The position numbers were made by a program, and so were the translations under genes. Positions 12,082 to 24,931 of a DNA stretch of 64,000 nt are shown piece after piece. This stretch comes from Megaleporinus macrocephalus. Taxonomy: Eukaryota > Chordata > Actinopteri > Characiformes > Anostomidae. Location of the stretch: NCBI GenBank assembly GCA_021613375.1, contig CM038720.1, forward strand, positions 12,803,962-12,867,961, in the 5' to 3' direction. Within the stretch, counting starts at the first letter, position 1. Each line of letters opens with the position of its first letter. Below the pieces are notes generated by a model. It made no database searches, was not told the DNA's origin, and was given only the letters and a program-made list of their open reading frames with translations.

Positions 12082-12880
12082 AGCAAATTCCCACACTGAC
12101 TTCTGACTAATAGATTCTCAGCTGGCATTTCAATGTTGAATCAACGGTAATATTAGTGTTGAATCAATGTTGGATTTGTGTTCATTTTGATAAGTGAATC
12201 AATGTTGACATGGCAACATTGTTTCAACATCAGCCTTTTAACCCTGAATAAAAGATACACTGTCCCAGAATCGGGTGCGGTCTCAGCCATTTTTTACTCA
12301 TAAAGAAAGCTAGTAAATATAGAATAATGTACTAGTAAAACCAAAAATAGTAAAAGAAATAATAATTAAAAAAATAATTTTGTCTCTCGTCGGTTTGTTT
12401 TTATTTAATGTTTTTATTTAACTTTGACAACAAGCCTTACTTCTTTAGTGCCTAAATGAAAACACAAAACTATAGTTCTTTAAGGGATCTTTAGTAAAAT
12501 CATTTAGTATTACATAAACCCATCAGAAATCACAGAACCATTTGCATCCTTATAAGGTTCTCTGCATGATGATATGGTTCTTCTCCATTATGGAGAACCT
12601 GTATATAGTTCTTTAAACGGACTATATCATGGAAAACTAAGGTTCTGTACATGACCAAATAAATTTGTATGCTTTGAGTTTTTCTTTTGTGTAGATGCTG
12701 AATTCTCCCATTCCACCTTAAATAGTGCCTGAGTGACTCAGTAATGTAAAGATGTAGAATCATAAAAAACAAATAAATACCCAGCACTGTGCAACATAAA
12801 CAAATCAGACCTGTACAAAACACATTTACGTTTATTAAAGTTTCTTAAGTGTTACCTACCTCTGCTGAGTCGAAGCTCTG
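11117..12880. repeat. unit-1 upstream segment with dispersed repeats
   Basis: It contains an (AT)n run at 11995-12075, a repeat of the form AATGTTGAATCAACG / AACATTGTTTCAAC near 12130-12230, and an AGAACC / GGTTCT repeat near 12535-12650 of a kind common in fish. The AGAACC part recurs at about 19320-19440 and 24645-24770. No gene is seen. Confidence 0.6.
11995..12075. repeat. (AT)n microsatellite
   Basis: A pure AT dinucleotide run of about 80 bp. Confidence 0.97.
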
Positions 12881-12939
12881 CTGTGGGCGTCCATTAGTAA
12901 ACGTCCTCATGCTAGATTTTAATTAGTGCTGGTCCTGTG

Positions 12940-13505
12940 TTCCTCCGCAGCTCTGGACTGGATCCTGAATTAATGTTGCTCCTGTGTTCCTCCGCGGTTC
13001 TGGACCAGATCCTGAATTAGAGCTGGTCCTGAATTAGAGCTGGTACTGTGTTCCTCCACAGCTCTGGACCGGATCCTGAATTAGAGCTGGTCCTGTGATC
13101 CTCCACGGCTCTGGACCGGATCCTGAATTAGTGCTGCTTCTGTGTTCCTCTGCGACTCTGGACCGGATCCTGAATTAGTGCTGCTTCTGTGTTCCTCTGC
13201 GACTCTGGACTGGATCCTGAATTAGAGCTGGTCCTGTGTTCCTCCGCGGCTCTGGACCAGATCCTGAATTAGTGTTGCTCCTGTGTTCCTCCGCGGCTCT
13301 GGACCGGATCCTGAATTAGAGCTGGTCCTGTGTTCCTCCGTGACTCTGGACCGGATCCTGATTTAGTGCCGGTCCTGTGTTCCTCAGCGACTCTGGACCG
13401 GATCCTGATTTAGTGCCGGTCCTGTGTTCCTCCGCGACTCTGGACCGGATCCTGATTTAGTTCCGATCCTGTGTTCCTCAGCGATTCTGGACCGGATCCT
13501 GATTT
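12940..13505. repeat. 47-bp minisatellite, about 12 units
   Basis: The unit includes CTCTGGACCGGATCCTGAAT and GGTCCTGTGTTCCTCCGCG, so nearly every unit carries a BamHI-type GGATCC. Units 2 and 3 of the gene array keep only a trace of its start (GGCTGGTCCTGTATTCC near 19735 and 26665), so the expansion is specific to unit 1. Confidence 0.92.
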
Positions 13506-13540
13506 ACATTTAACAAACATGCTGCAAAAACACAAACACG

Positions 13541-14391
13541 CTGCAAAACCGACTACAACACAACGGAAGTGTCTCTGGAGGACACTTAAAGGACGTGGGA
13601 CCATATACAGTGACGCAATGTAAACAGAACCACGCGGAGCCACAGTAGCGTCTAATGAGAAGTAAGTTTGGCTATATTTGCTAACTATCCAGACTTACTT
13701 CTCATTACACGCTACTGATGGCCAGATGAAGCCTCTTGAAGCGTTGAAGCTTTCCCTCCAGCTGTTTAAAAAAAAAAGTTCATTACTCGAAGCCTTATGT
13801 GCATACGAACCCCCCTGCTGGCCAAAACTTTTATTGTCATTTCAACTATTAGCAATGACCTCTTGCAACGTTGTCAGCATGGGAACAAGTACATACATAA
13901 AACACCTTAATTTCATTTTCTGTGGTTCATTCATTTATTCATCTGATCTGTGTTTGATTGTGTGGGTCTGTTAATTAAAAAAACCTGCCAGTATGATTTC
14001 AGTCAGTAAATAAATCCAATAGTATGTGAGATATTAAAGTTAAAACTGTTGCAGTGGTTTTAAGAGATGGGACAGAGATTGTGGGGTGATGACTTTAATT
14101 TTTATTAAATAAACAATAAATCATGGCAATACTCGAACCATGTCCTGAACCAGCGAGGCTTCAGACGTCATCAGTGACGTCACTCGCCCTTATCGAAGTA
14201 AGCCTCAATACGTGCTTCATAAACGACTTTCTGAATTTCTCGACCCAAGCTCCGAAGCATCGGTATCATTTGCCCATCACTATTAGATGCTATCGCGGGA
14301 CTTCTGTTTACATTGCGTCGCCGTATATGGTCCCACGTCCTTTAAGTATCCTCCAGATACACTTTCATTGTGTTGTGGACGGTTTTGCAGC
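13541..14391. mobile_element. foldback element with about 92-bp inverted ends
   Basis: CTGCAAAACCGACTACAACA at 13541 and the stretch through GTAAACAGAA near 13630 is repeated in inverse at 14300-14391, with about 85% match. The interior holds a second, looser inverted pair (GAAGCCTC near 13730 against GAGGCTTC near 14155). No transposase is present. I found no clear target duplication, so the family stays open. Confidence 0.7.
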
Positions 14392-15227
14392 TCATAGTTT
14401 AATTATACACCCTTGTGAAATGTTTTTATATTTTAATATACAAAAAGTCTAAAAAGATTTATATGCTGAATTATTAAAGTATAGTTTTTATCTTCTATAT
14501 TAACATTTTACCCTCATAATCTGTACTAAAGCATACTTTGAAAAATATATCTTATACGGCGTGTACTAATTTGTTACTGATTATATACTTCCAACAAATA
14601 CATACCTAGGAAATGTGCTATTTTATGATATTATGCTGAAATTTCAGCAAGAAGTGAAATGTTCTTGTAAAACATAATGCAAAAACAAAATGCTGGATTC
14701 TTTAAATCTTCGTGTTTCACCTTTAATGGTGGGGCAGTTATGATGTAACTGATTGGTGTTGGAGTGACAAAGACTAAATCAACCTTATTCTCTAACCTTT
14801 AGAGCCATAGCCTGCTAAGCTAAGCTAACATGAGCATACATCACCTCCCACTGAAGTACAGGATCAGTTCAAGCGAACCGACCCTTAAAAACACCTACTT
14901 AGAGACAAACACTCAAATCTGACATCACATATTCACATATCTGATGATGAAGCAAGAGAAAGATAAAAACAGAACTGTTCTGCAGTACTAATGTTCTGCT
15001 AATGCTAATGTAGTTAGCCAGCTACAGGTTAAACCTGCCGCCATGGGCTTTAAAAAGTAATGGAGATGTAAAGTAATGAGAATTGTGAGATTGATACCAG
15101 TACAGTTTGAGAGAAGTAGTATTTTACAGGTGGGGGGTTTGAGAGGTGTCATGCACTGAGCACTGTGTCCCCCTCACTTTAAAAATGGCTGCTATGCCCA
15201 ATTGTCTCTATACGGTTTTCACCACAT

Positions 15228-16987
15228 CAGTTAATATCAAAAACCCTTTTTCATGACAAAAACGAGACGATAACTAAATAAAATCTACAGAAAACGGTAA
15301 AAACTATGACGAAATTGATTGACACTTTAGTCAACAAATAAACATGAGAGGAAAATGTTTGGCAGGGACGACATCCAGTCAGAGCTGATTTAGTTTTGTG
15401 AAAGGCGGGGACAAGGACTACTTCGGCGTATATGAAGAAGCCATCAATCAAACACACACTTGCACAAATTTGTCTAAACCAGGGAGGACCATACGAGCCT
15501 GTGAACTGTCGTTACTCATGATAGAACTAAGTTATCTACACAGTGATAGCAGAGAGAAAGAGAGTTTAGAGTTTGTGTTCAGAGAAAATCACCACCGCGC
15601 TGATCATCAGCCCTCCAGCACCACCGTTAGCTAGCCTTACCGCTGCTAACGCTAGCTTAGCCCTTCTTAATCCTAGTCCTGAAAGCACTCTGTCCTGTAC
15701 AGTTTAGAGCATGTCCTGCTGTAAACGCTATATTAAATCATTATGGTGGTGTTAATTATCAGATTAGTTGATCAGGTATGTGGGAAGCAGGTGAAGCGCT
15801 GTATTAACTCAGTAAGGGGGTGTTAATGATCAGATTAGTTGATCAGGTATGTGGGAAGCAGGTGAAGTGCTGTATTAACTCAGTAAGGTGGTGTTAATGG
15901 TCAGATTAGTTGGATCAGGTATGTGGGAAGCAGGTGAAACGCTGTATTAACTCAGTAAGGTGGTGTTAATGATCAGATTAGTTGATCAGGTATGTGGGAA
16001 GCAGGTGAAACGCTGTATTAACTCAGTAAGGTGGTGTTAATGATCAGATTAGTTGATCAGGTATGTGGGAAGCAGGTGAAGCGCTGTATTAACTCAGTAA
16101 GGGGGTGTTAATGATCAGATTAGTTGATCAGGTATGTGGGAAGCAGGTGAAACGCTGTATTAACTCAGTAAGGGGGTGTTAATGATCAGATTAGTTGGAT
16201 CAGGTATGTGGGAAGCAGGTGAAGCGCTGTATGTGCAGAGCAGTGTGTCCAGAGTCAGGAAACTAGCTAGCTAACTCCAGCCATCTGTGTTTGATTATCA
16301 TGTTCCAAATCTCTCCGTACACACTAGAAAGTGCATGAAACAGATTAGCTAGTTTTATTTACAATGAATTAGTGTACGTAATGTGCAGTGTGTGTCTGTA
16401 GTCAACACTGATCTAGAAATGTGCCAGTTTTTCATTTATTGATTTACTGCTATGCTAATTTTTATTTGAATTACACAATAAAAAGTACTTTCATAGCAAA
16501 AAGTGATAAATTCAATTAATGTAGATTAGTTAACCACAGAGCATGTCATTTAACTATTATTAAATAAATACGAGATAAATAAATAAAAAGGTGATACAAG
16601 GATAAAATAACAGTTTTCTCTTCTTCACTTTGCAGTTATGGAAGAGCTTAGATGTTGTTTGTTAAATCTGTTTGTGTGTGTATTGGTATTTAAAACATGA
16701 ATAATATTCCATAACTTGTTAATAAATGTTTTATTTTCTGTAAGTATATATAAAGACTTAAATAATTAAAGGAAACTGAAGAAAAAGCATTACATTTTAC
16801 ACCCTTTATATATTAGTCGACTAAATCGAGTGTAGATTTAGTCTAGACTATATTCTTATGATAATTAGTTGACTAAAATTAGACTAAAACTAAAAACAAT
16901 TAAGATGACTAAATTATGACTAAATGATATTTTAGTCTAAAGACTACGACTAAAACTAAATCAAAATGTGCTGTTAAAATTAACACT
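15228..16987. mobile_element. transposon E, unit-2 copy
   Basis: The right part carries TTAGTCGACTAA-type words and the end AAAATTAACACTGC. The left end is shortened compared with the unit-3 copy. The middle contains a 71-bp VNTR with seven units. A short reading frame (SREKESLEFVFRENHH) is present but frameshifted after that point. I take it to be a non-autonomous DNA transposon from its inverted GTGTTAATTT ends; the superfamily is not settled. Confidence 0.7.
15735..16232. repeat. 71-bp VNTR, seven units, in transposon E
   Basis: The words GTATGTGGGAAGCAGGTGAA and GCTGTATTAACTCAGTAAGG recur seven times at 71-72 bp spacing. Confidence 0.92.
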
Positions 16988-17106
16988 GCACCGCATTCAT
17001 TTATGTGTTACTAAACTGATTGTGTTTGACTGGTTTCATGTTTATCGTTATCACTGCTAATCAATAAACAAATCACACATTAAAACCCAACATTCATGCA
17101 AAGACA

Positions 17107-17112
17107 TTTATT
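17107..17112 (-). terminator. poly(A) signal, HSF copy 2
   Basis: AATAAA on the minus strand, at the same distance after the stop as in copy 1. Confidence 0.7.
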
Positions 17113-17147
17113 TATGAACTGTCTTTACGAAACTGTCTTTGATGGAG

Positions 17148-18171
17148 CTAGACATGACCAGATTCCTCGTCCTCGGAGCACAGAGGGTTGTGTCCACATA
17201 TAGGGCAAGGTTGGGCCAGAGCTCTGAACACCAGGCTGCTTAAGTCGGCCTGCACTGCTGGAGACATTGCAGGGACGTAGCGCGCGATCCACTCAGCTAG
17301 AGTGGTCTGCAGCTGGGCAGCCGTCAGGTGGAGCTCATTGGGGCTGGTCTGGGCCATGTTTGAAGAATCTGGGCTGGATTCAGCAGCGGAAGATGGTTCA
17401 GCTGATTGTGATGGAGCTTCATTCACGGTATCCTGACCTTCTATCATTGGCTCCTCACTCAGGCCTGGCTGAGGGGTCTGGCTAAGCCTAGTAAAGACCG
17501 TAGTCCTGGGCTGTGAACCAGAGCCTCGTTTTGCCTTCACCTGCAAGCGTCGCTTCACGTTGATGAGGAGCTCAGGGTGGCCTTGGCGGAAGTAGCTGTT
17601 CCGATATACTTCTTTCTGTGGAAAAAATGGAAAAGGTTACAGCCTATTTGCATGCCTGACAGCTGTTCCGCTGCAGATGTTCTAAGCTCATCAATTCTGA
17701 TCCTGGAGAACCAAAGTCCAGCACAGTTTGGATTTCTCAATCAACAAACTGAACACAACTCTGCTCTCCAGGATAGGAATTGTTGGTCTCTATTCTAAGC
17801 CAACTTACCTTAGAGCCAGATTCCACATCATTCAAAGTGGTCTCCAGGCGTCGGATCTTCTTGAAGCCGTACAGGTTGAGCTGCCTCAAGAAGCTCTTCT
17901 TAGCTGAAGTCTCGAAGATCTTCAGCTCTCCCTGTCGGCTCAAAATCTCAGCCAGGAACAGCTCTACATCGATGACGATGCAGGTTCCCCACGGGTGCCA
18001 TCCAATAGACCTGTAGGTCTTGTTCTCCACAATGTGCCACAGCTTCTGTGGGAACGTGAGCGTGGAAAAGTTCACCTGCTCGTCATCAGCACGGAACCTC
18101 TTGGCCGTAGGTGTCCGGTCGAGGTCCCGCTCATCAGATCCCTCATCCGCTTTCCTTTTAGCTTTCTCCAT
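17148..18171 (-). CDS. HSF-like DNA-binding protein, copy 2
   Basis: Exon 1 is 18171-17809 and exon 2 is 17615-17148, with a 193-bp intron; the product is 276 aa. The protein is identical to copy 3 by eye, although the DNA differs at a few silent sites (for example TCTAAG against TCCAAG at the splice). The intron lacks a short segment found in copies 1 and 4, shared with copy 3, so these two share a recent origin or gene conversion. Compared with copy 1 the changes are N29D and V31E, a Thr to Arg in the KTY-SIG segment, Ser to Thr near 111, and one Met to Ile in exon 2. A transposon with seven VNTR units lies on its 3' side. Confidence 0.88.
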
Positions 18172-18213
18172 CGTTTGACAATCAAGAATGACCTGCTGCA
18201 GTGAAGCGTCAAG

Positions 18214-18253
18214 TTTATATAACCTTCTGCTTGCGATGTCACTGATGATGTCA
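18214..18253 (-). promoter_or_regulatory. TATA box and CRE-like motif, HSF copy 2
   Basis: TATATAAA (18221-18214) and TGACATCA (18253-18246) have the same spacing as in copy 1. Confidence 0.65.
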
Positions 18254-18682
18254 TAATGGTCTATGTGGTGACGTAGCTACAACATTCTACTTGGATCTCT
18301 AACATTCTAAACCTCTCTACTGATCGTCTCCCCACAAATAACTTTTATGTACACTTAGAAAAAGTCCCACCTCCCTCAGTTACTGTCCACATGCCTGTCA
18401 AGCTCTCAGCACAGACCGCCTGCTAGCATCTGTAGCACTTGTGCTAATAGACCAACAGAGTCAGTAGCACTAAGAAAACCTTAGAATCACACAGAGCCCA
18501 ACGTTTAATTAGTGATTATTAGTGATTACTATGCAGTGCTTAACAGTTAAGACTACAGATGATGGTACACACATTTCATAAAATAATAATAATTATAATA
18601 ATAATGAAAATATCTTTATTTATGGAGCACTTCTCCTACCAGTAGCAGTTCAAAGTGCTTTACCGACAGTTTCCATCAGTTT

Positions 18683-18723
18683 TCATCTCGTTGGTGCTGG
18701 TCTGGGCCATGTTTGTAGAATCC
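18683..18723 (-). pseudogene. short HSF exon-2 relic in unit 2
   Basis: About 40 bp still match the 3' end of the relic at 10846 (the MAQTSTNEM region). The rest has been replaced by unrelated sequence that begins AGACTGCCATTGCC. Confidence 0.65.
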
Positions 18724-20700
18724 AGACTGCCATTGCCTATGTTGATCAAAGCATTGCTGGACAACATTCCTGGACAGTGAGATTCGAAGATTACAATATA
18801 TTAATGATGCTTGGGAAAAAAAAAGAAACAGTTGTACTTCATAGTGGTACTCAGTTGACAGCAACATGAAGCTACACAGATGTTAGCATAGTACCAGCGC
18901 TACTGGTGAACATGGATGATGATCAGAGGAAAGCTTTTAGTGTAGATTATTTAAAGTGGACAAAGGCATGATGAGCTCTGCACTCTTTTGTTCTTGTTAT
19001 ATAATACTAATTTGGAACTCAGCAACGAGACATTTGGTATCAGAGGCTACGCAAACATTCCGCTTATGTCACCGCTGAAGTCAACAAAACTGTTTCCTGT
19101 TAAATTATTGATGTCTTTGTCATCCATGATTGATTTCTGGGAGAAACAACCTGTTGTGAATATTTCTTACACGTTTTCATTTAATGTTTTTATTTAAACT
19201 ATGCCAACAAGCCTTACTTCTGTTCATCTTTAGTGCCTAAATGAAAGCACTAAACTATTGTTCTTTAAGAGATCTTTAGTAAAATCATTTAGTATTACAT
19301 AAACCTATGATGAATCACAGAACCATCTGCATCCTTATAAGGTTCTCTGCATGATGACATGGGTCTTCTAAATTATGGAGAATCTGTATATAGTTCTTTA
19401 AATGGACTATATCATGGAAAACTAAGGTCCTAAACATGACCAATTAAATTTGTATGCTTTGGGTTTTTCTTTTGTGTAGATACTGTTTTTTGAATACATG
19501 GTGTATGAAATTGTTTGATCACTGTAACTTTTGTACCTGCCTATTTTGTTGGCCCAACAGTCAACAAAAGCATTTTGTCTTATTTTAAATGAGATCAGGT
19601 GGAATCGCCAGCACTGTCCAACATAAACAAATCAGACCTGTAGAAAAACACGTTTTAGTTTCTTATTGATCACCTACCTTTGCTCTGCTGCGGGTGTCTG
19701 TTAGTAAACGTCCTCGTGCTGATTTTGAATAGGGCTGGTCCTGTATTCCTTATTATTCTATAATATTAATTAGCTAATACACATACAGACAGCACTACTC
19801 TAGAATCTTAACTTTAATAACACACAGACTAACCAACAGCACAGCAGCTACAGCTTCTTTCACTCCTTTATAAACAGTAAACAGACCACCTGCAGCATTA
19901 GCCTGCTAAAATACAATAAACCGTCACTCCTAGCTAACAATAACAGAATAAAGAGTGTATCAGAAATATGGACTGCTGATAATGACTGCAATGTGTTGGT
20001 TCTAAGAGATAAAGTACAAGAATACTCATTTATAAAACTTACTAGACACACGACACCAGTCAGATAAAATACTGACACTGAGAGAAAGAGAAGTTGGATC
20101 ATACCATTTTGCAAGGCAGGGGGAGGTGGGGGCTGCTGTATTTTGAATGTTAAAATAATTGGTTTAAACATATACTCTCTGTGGTTTTAACATTTCCAGC
20201 TTGTTAAATTAACGTTAAAGTCGTTTTTTCTACTATAATCTTTAGGAGTGCTGGGGCTCAATTTAGGGGTGCTTCAGCTAGCTACGCCCCTGTTGACCAG
20301 TAGTGTTCTTAAACCTTAACAGGTAGCTAGGCTGTAGATTTGCTCTTAACATTGGGACACGTCACTTCAGTCCATGCTAATTCTACGTCCTCGACCGGTA
20401 GTGTTCTAAAACAGTTAACCAGTAGAGTTCTAAAACTTTTGACCGCTAGTGTATTCATACACTCTTGTGAAATGTTTTTATTTAAATATATGAAAGGTCT
20501 ACAATTAACTATATGCTGAATGATTTAACCTTTTGTCCTCTCAATCTGTACTAAAGCATACTTTGAGAAATATACGTTATTTGGCATGTACTAATTTGGT
20601 ACTGGTTATATTCTTCCAACAAATACATACTTAGTAAATGTGTTTTATGCTGATATTTCAGCAAGAAGTAAAATGTGCTTGCAAAACATAATGCAAAACA
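18724..20700. other. unit-2 intergenic segment
   Basis: It matches unit 3 over 24049-24931 and 26533-27640, but lacks the 1.6 kb that lies between those two stretches in unit 3. Short conserved frames such as 18988-19197 and 19860-20171 are repeated only because the DNA is duplicated; I recognise no protein in them. Confidence 0.55.
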
Positions 20701-21255
20701 AAATGCTGACTTCTTTAAATCTTTGTGTTCCACCTTAAATGGTGCGCCAGTTATGCTGTAACTGATTGGTTTTGGAGAGACATAAAGACTAAATCAACCT
20801 TATTCTCTAGCCTTTAAAGCCATAGCCTGCTAGACTAAGCTAACACGAGCATACATCACCTCCCTCTGAAGTACAGGGTCAGTTCCAGCGAACCGACACT
20901 TATTTAAGGACAAACATTCAAGTCTGACATCACAAATTCAAATATCTGATGTTAAAATGACAAAAAAGATAAAAACATAACTGTTCTGCAGTACTAATGT
21001 TCTGCTAATGCTAATGTAGCTAGCCAGCTACAGGTTAAACCTGCTGCCATGGGCTTTAAAAAGTAATGGAGATGTAAAGTAATGAGAATTGTGGTATTTT
21101 TCTAAAGTAAACTGATCCCAGTACAGTTTGAGAGAAGTAGTTATTTACAGGGGGTGGGGTTTGAGAGATTGAGAGTCATGCACTGAGCACAGTGCCCCCC
21201 TCACTTGAAAAATGGCTGTTACGCCCAAATATCTCTATACGGTTTTTACCACATT

Positions 21256-22321
21256 AGTGTTAATTTAGTTGACAAACTATTTTTGTCGTAGTTTTTGTCA
21301 ACGAATCCTTTTTTTATGATGAAAACGAGACAATAACTAAATAAAATCTAGAAAAGGATAAAAACTATGACGAAATTCATTGACACTTTAGTCAACAAAT
21401 AAAAATGAGATGAAAATGTTTGGCAGGGACGACATCCAATCAGAGCTGATCTAGTGTTGTGAAAGGCAGGGACAAGTTAGGAAAACATCCAATCATAACT
21501 GCTTCGGAGTACATAGAGAGACGGGACAAGCCGAGTAACCATCAATCAAACGCACACTTGCACAAATTTGGTCTAAACCCGGGAAGACCATATGAGCCTG
21601 TGACCTGTTGTTACTCATGTTAGAACTAAATTATCTAGACAGTGTCAGCAGAGAGAAAGAGAGTTTAGAGTTTGTGTTTAGAGTAAATCACCACACCGCG
21701 CTGGACATCAGCCCCCCAGCACCACCGATAGCTAGTCTTACCGCTGCTAATGCTAGTTTAGCCTTTCTTAATCCTAGTCCTGAAAGCACACTGTCCTGTA
21801 CAGTTTAGAGCCTGTCCTGATATAAACGCTGTATTAACTCAGTAAGATGGTGTTAATGGTCAAATTAGTTGGATCAGGTATGTGGGAAGCAGGTGAAACG
21901 CTGTATTAACTCAGTAAGATGATGTTAATGGTCAGATTAGTTGGATCAGGTATGTGGGAAGCAGGTGAAGCGCTGTATGTGCAGGGCAATGTGTCCGGAC
22001 CAGAGTCGGAAAACTATGAAAAATATAATATGAAAAATATTCCATAACTTGTTAATAAATATTTAATTTCGTGTAAGTATATATAAAGACTTAATAATTA
22101 AAGGGAACTGAAGAAAAAACATTTACATTTTACACCCTTTATATTTTAGTCGACTGAATTGAGTGTAGATTTAGTCTAGACTATATTCTTATGATAATTA
22201 GTAGACTTAAATTAGACTAAAACTAAAAACAATTAAGATGACTAAATTATGACTAAATTATATTTTAGTCTAAAAACTACGACTAAAACTAAATCTAAAT
22301 GTGCTCTTAAAATTAACACTG
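21256..22321. mobile_element. transposon E, unit-3 copy
   Basis: The ends AGTGTTAATTTAG and TTAAAATTAACACT are inverted. It is shorter than its sisters because of two rather than seven VNTR units and a deletion near 22018. The 63-codon frame at 21608-21799 is open. Confidence 0.75.
21822..21978. repeat. 71-bp VNTR, two units
   Basis: The same unit as at 15735-16232, present twice. Confidence 0.9.
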
Positions 22322-22439
22322 CACCGCATTCATTTATGTGTTACTAAACTGATTGTGTTTGACTGGTTTCATGTTTATCGTTATCACTGCTAATCAATAA
22401 ACAAATCACACATTAAAACCCAACATTGATGCAAAGACA

Positions 22440-22445
22440 TTTATT
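22440..22445 (-). terminator. poly(A) signal, HSF copy 3
   Basis: AATAAA on the minus strand, at the same distance after the stop as in copy 1. Confidence 0.7.
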
Positions 22446-22480
22446 TATGAACTGTCTTTACGAAACTGTCTTTGATGGAG

Positions 22481-23504
22481 CTAGACATGACCAGATTCCT
22501 CGTCCTCGGAGCACAGAGGGTTGTGTCCACATATAGGGCAAGGTTGGGCCAGAGCTCTGAACACCAGGCTGCTTAAGTCGGCCTGCACTGCTGGAGACAT
22601 TGCAGGGACGTAGCGCGCGATCCACTCAGCTAGAGTGGTCTGCAGCTGGGCAGCCGTCAGGTGGAGCTCATTGGGGCTGGTCTGGGCCATGTTTGAAGAA
22701 TCCGGGCTGGATTCAGCAGCGGAAGATGGTTCAGCTGATTGTGATGGAGCTTCATTCACGGTATCCTGACCTTCTATCATTGGCTCCTCACTCAGGCCTG
22801 GCTGAGGGGTCTGGCTAAGCCTAGTAAAGACTGTAGTCCTGGGCTGTGAACCAGAGCCTCGTTTTGCCTTCACCTGCAAGCGTCGCTTCACGTTGATGAG
22901 GAGCTCAGGGTGGCCTTGGCGGAAGTAGCTGTTCCGATATACTTCTTTCTGTGGAAAAAATGGAAAAGGTTACAGCCTATTTGCATGCCTGACAGCTGTT
23001 CCGCTGCAGATGTTCTAAGCTCATCAATTCTGATCCTGGAGAACCGAAGTCCAGCACAGTTTGGATTTCTCAATCAACAAACTGAACACAACTCTGCTCT
23101 CCAGGATAGGAATTGTTGGTCTCTATTCTAAGCCAACTTACCTTGGAGCCAGATTCCACATCATTCAAAGTGGTCTCCAGGCGTCGGATCTTCTTGAAGC
23201 CGTACAGGTTGAGCTGCCTCAAGAAGCTCTTCTTAGCTGAAGTCTCGAAGATCTTCAGCTCTCCCTGTCGGCTCAAAATCTCAGCCAGGAACAGCTCTAC
23301 ATCGATGACGATGCAGGTTCCCCACGGGTGCCATCCAATAGACCTGTAGGTCTTGTTCTCCACAATGTGCCACAGCTTCTGTGGGAACGTGAGCGTGGAA
23401 AAGTTCACCTGCTCGTCATCAGCACGGAACCTCTTGGCCGTAGGTGTCCGGTCGAGGTCCCGCTCATCAGATCCCTCATCCGCTTTCCTTTTAGCTTTCT
23501 CCAT
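22481..23504 (-). CDS. HSF-like DNA-binding protein, copy 3
   Basis: Exon 1 is 23504-23142 and exon 2 is 22948-22481, with a 193-bp intron; the product is 276 aa. It has the same protein sequence as copy 2 as far as I can read. Splice sites, TATA box, CRE-like motif and poly(A) signal are all intact, so nothing marks it as a pseudogene. The transposon on its 3' side is the shortest version, with two VNTR units and an internal deletion. Confidence 0.88.
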
Positions 23505-23546
23505 CGTTTGACAATCAAGAATGACCTGCTGCAGTGAAGCGTCAAG

Positions 23547-23586
23547 TTTATATAACCTTCTGCTTGCGATGTCACTGATGATGTCA
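23547..23586 (-). promoter_or_regulatory. TATA box and CRE-like motif, HSF copy 3
   Basis: TATATAAA (23554-23547) and TGACATCA (23586-23579) have the same spacing as in copy 1. Confidence 0.65.
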
Positions 23587-24008
23587 TAATGGTCTATGTG
23601 GTGATGTAGCTACAACATTCTACTTTGACATTCTAAACCTCTCTACTGGTCGTCTCCCCACAAATAACTTTTATGTACACTTAGAAAAAGTCCCGCCTCC
23701 CTCAGTTACTGTCCACATGCCTGTCAAGCTCTCAGCACAGACCGCCTGCTAGCATCTGTAGCACTTGTGCTAATAGACCAACAGAGTCAGTAGCACTAAG
23801 AAAACCTTAGAATCACACAGAGCCCAACGTTTAATTAGTGATTATTAGTGATTACTATGCAGTGCTTAACAGTTAAGACTACAGATGATGGTACACACAT
23901 TTCATAAAATAATAATAATTATAATAATAATAAAAATATCTTTATTTATGGAGCACTTCTCCTACCAGTAGCAGTTCAAAGTGCTTTACCGACAGTTTCC
24001 ATCAGTTT

Positions 24009-24048
24009 TCATCTCGTTGGTGCTGGTCTGGGCCATGTTTGTAGAATC
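24009..24048 (-). pseudogene. short HSF exon-2 relic in unit 3
   Basis: The same 40-bp remnant and the same breakpoint as in unit 2, which shows the replacement happened before units 2 and 3 split. Confidence 0.65.
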
Positions 24049-24931
24049 CAGACTGCCATTGCCTATGTTGATCAAAGCATTGCTGGACAACATTCCTGGA
24101 CAGTGAGATTCGAAGATTACAATATATTAATGATGCTTGGAAAAAAAAAAGAAACAGTTGTACTTCATAGTGGTACTCAGTTGACAGCAGCATGAAGCTA
24201 CACAGATGTTAGCATAGTACCAGCGCTACTGGTGAACATGGATGATGATCAGAGGAAAGCTTTTAGTGTAGATTATTTAAAGTGGACAAAGGCATGATGA
24301 GCTCTGCACTCTTTTGTTCTTGTTATATAATACTAATTTGGAACTCAGCAACGAGACATTTGGTATCAGAGGCTACGCAAACATTCCGCTTATGTCACCG
24401 CTGAAGTCAACAAAACTGTTTCCTGTTAAATTATTGATGTCTTTGTCATCCATGATTGATTTCTGGGAGAAACAACCTGTTGTGAATATTTCTTACACGT
24501 TTTCATTTAATGTTTTTATTTAAACTATGCCAACAAGCCTTACTTCTGTTCATCTTTAGTGCCTAAATGAAAGCACTAAACTATTGTTCTTTAAGAAATC
24601 TTTAGTAAAATCATTTAGTGTTACATAAACCTATAATGAATCACAGAACCATCTGCATCCTTATAAGGTTCTCTGCATGATGACATGGGTCTTCTCCATT
24701 ATGGAGAATCTGTATATAGTTCTTTAAATGGACTATATCATGGAAAACTAAGGTCCTAAACATGACCAATTAAATTTGTATGCTTTGGGTTTTTCTTTTG
24801 TGTAGATACTGTTTTTTGAATACATGGTGTATGAAATTGTTTGATCACTGTAACTTTTGTACCTGCCTATTTTGTTGGCCCAACAGTCAACAAAAGCATT
24901 TTTGTCTTATTTTAAATGAGATCTGGTGATT

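Noticed and set aside
15735..16232. CRISPR-like repeat array
   Set aside because: The 71-bp units are near identical along their whole length, with no spacers.
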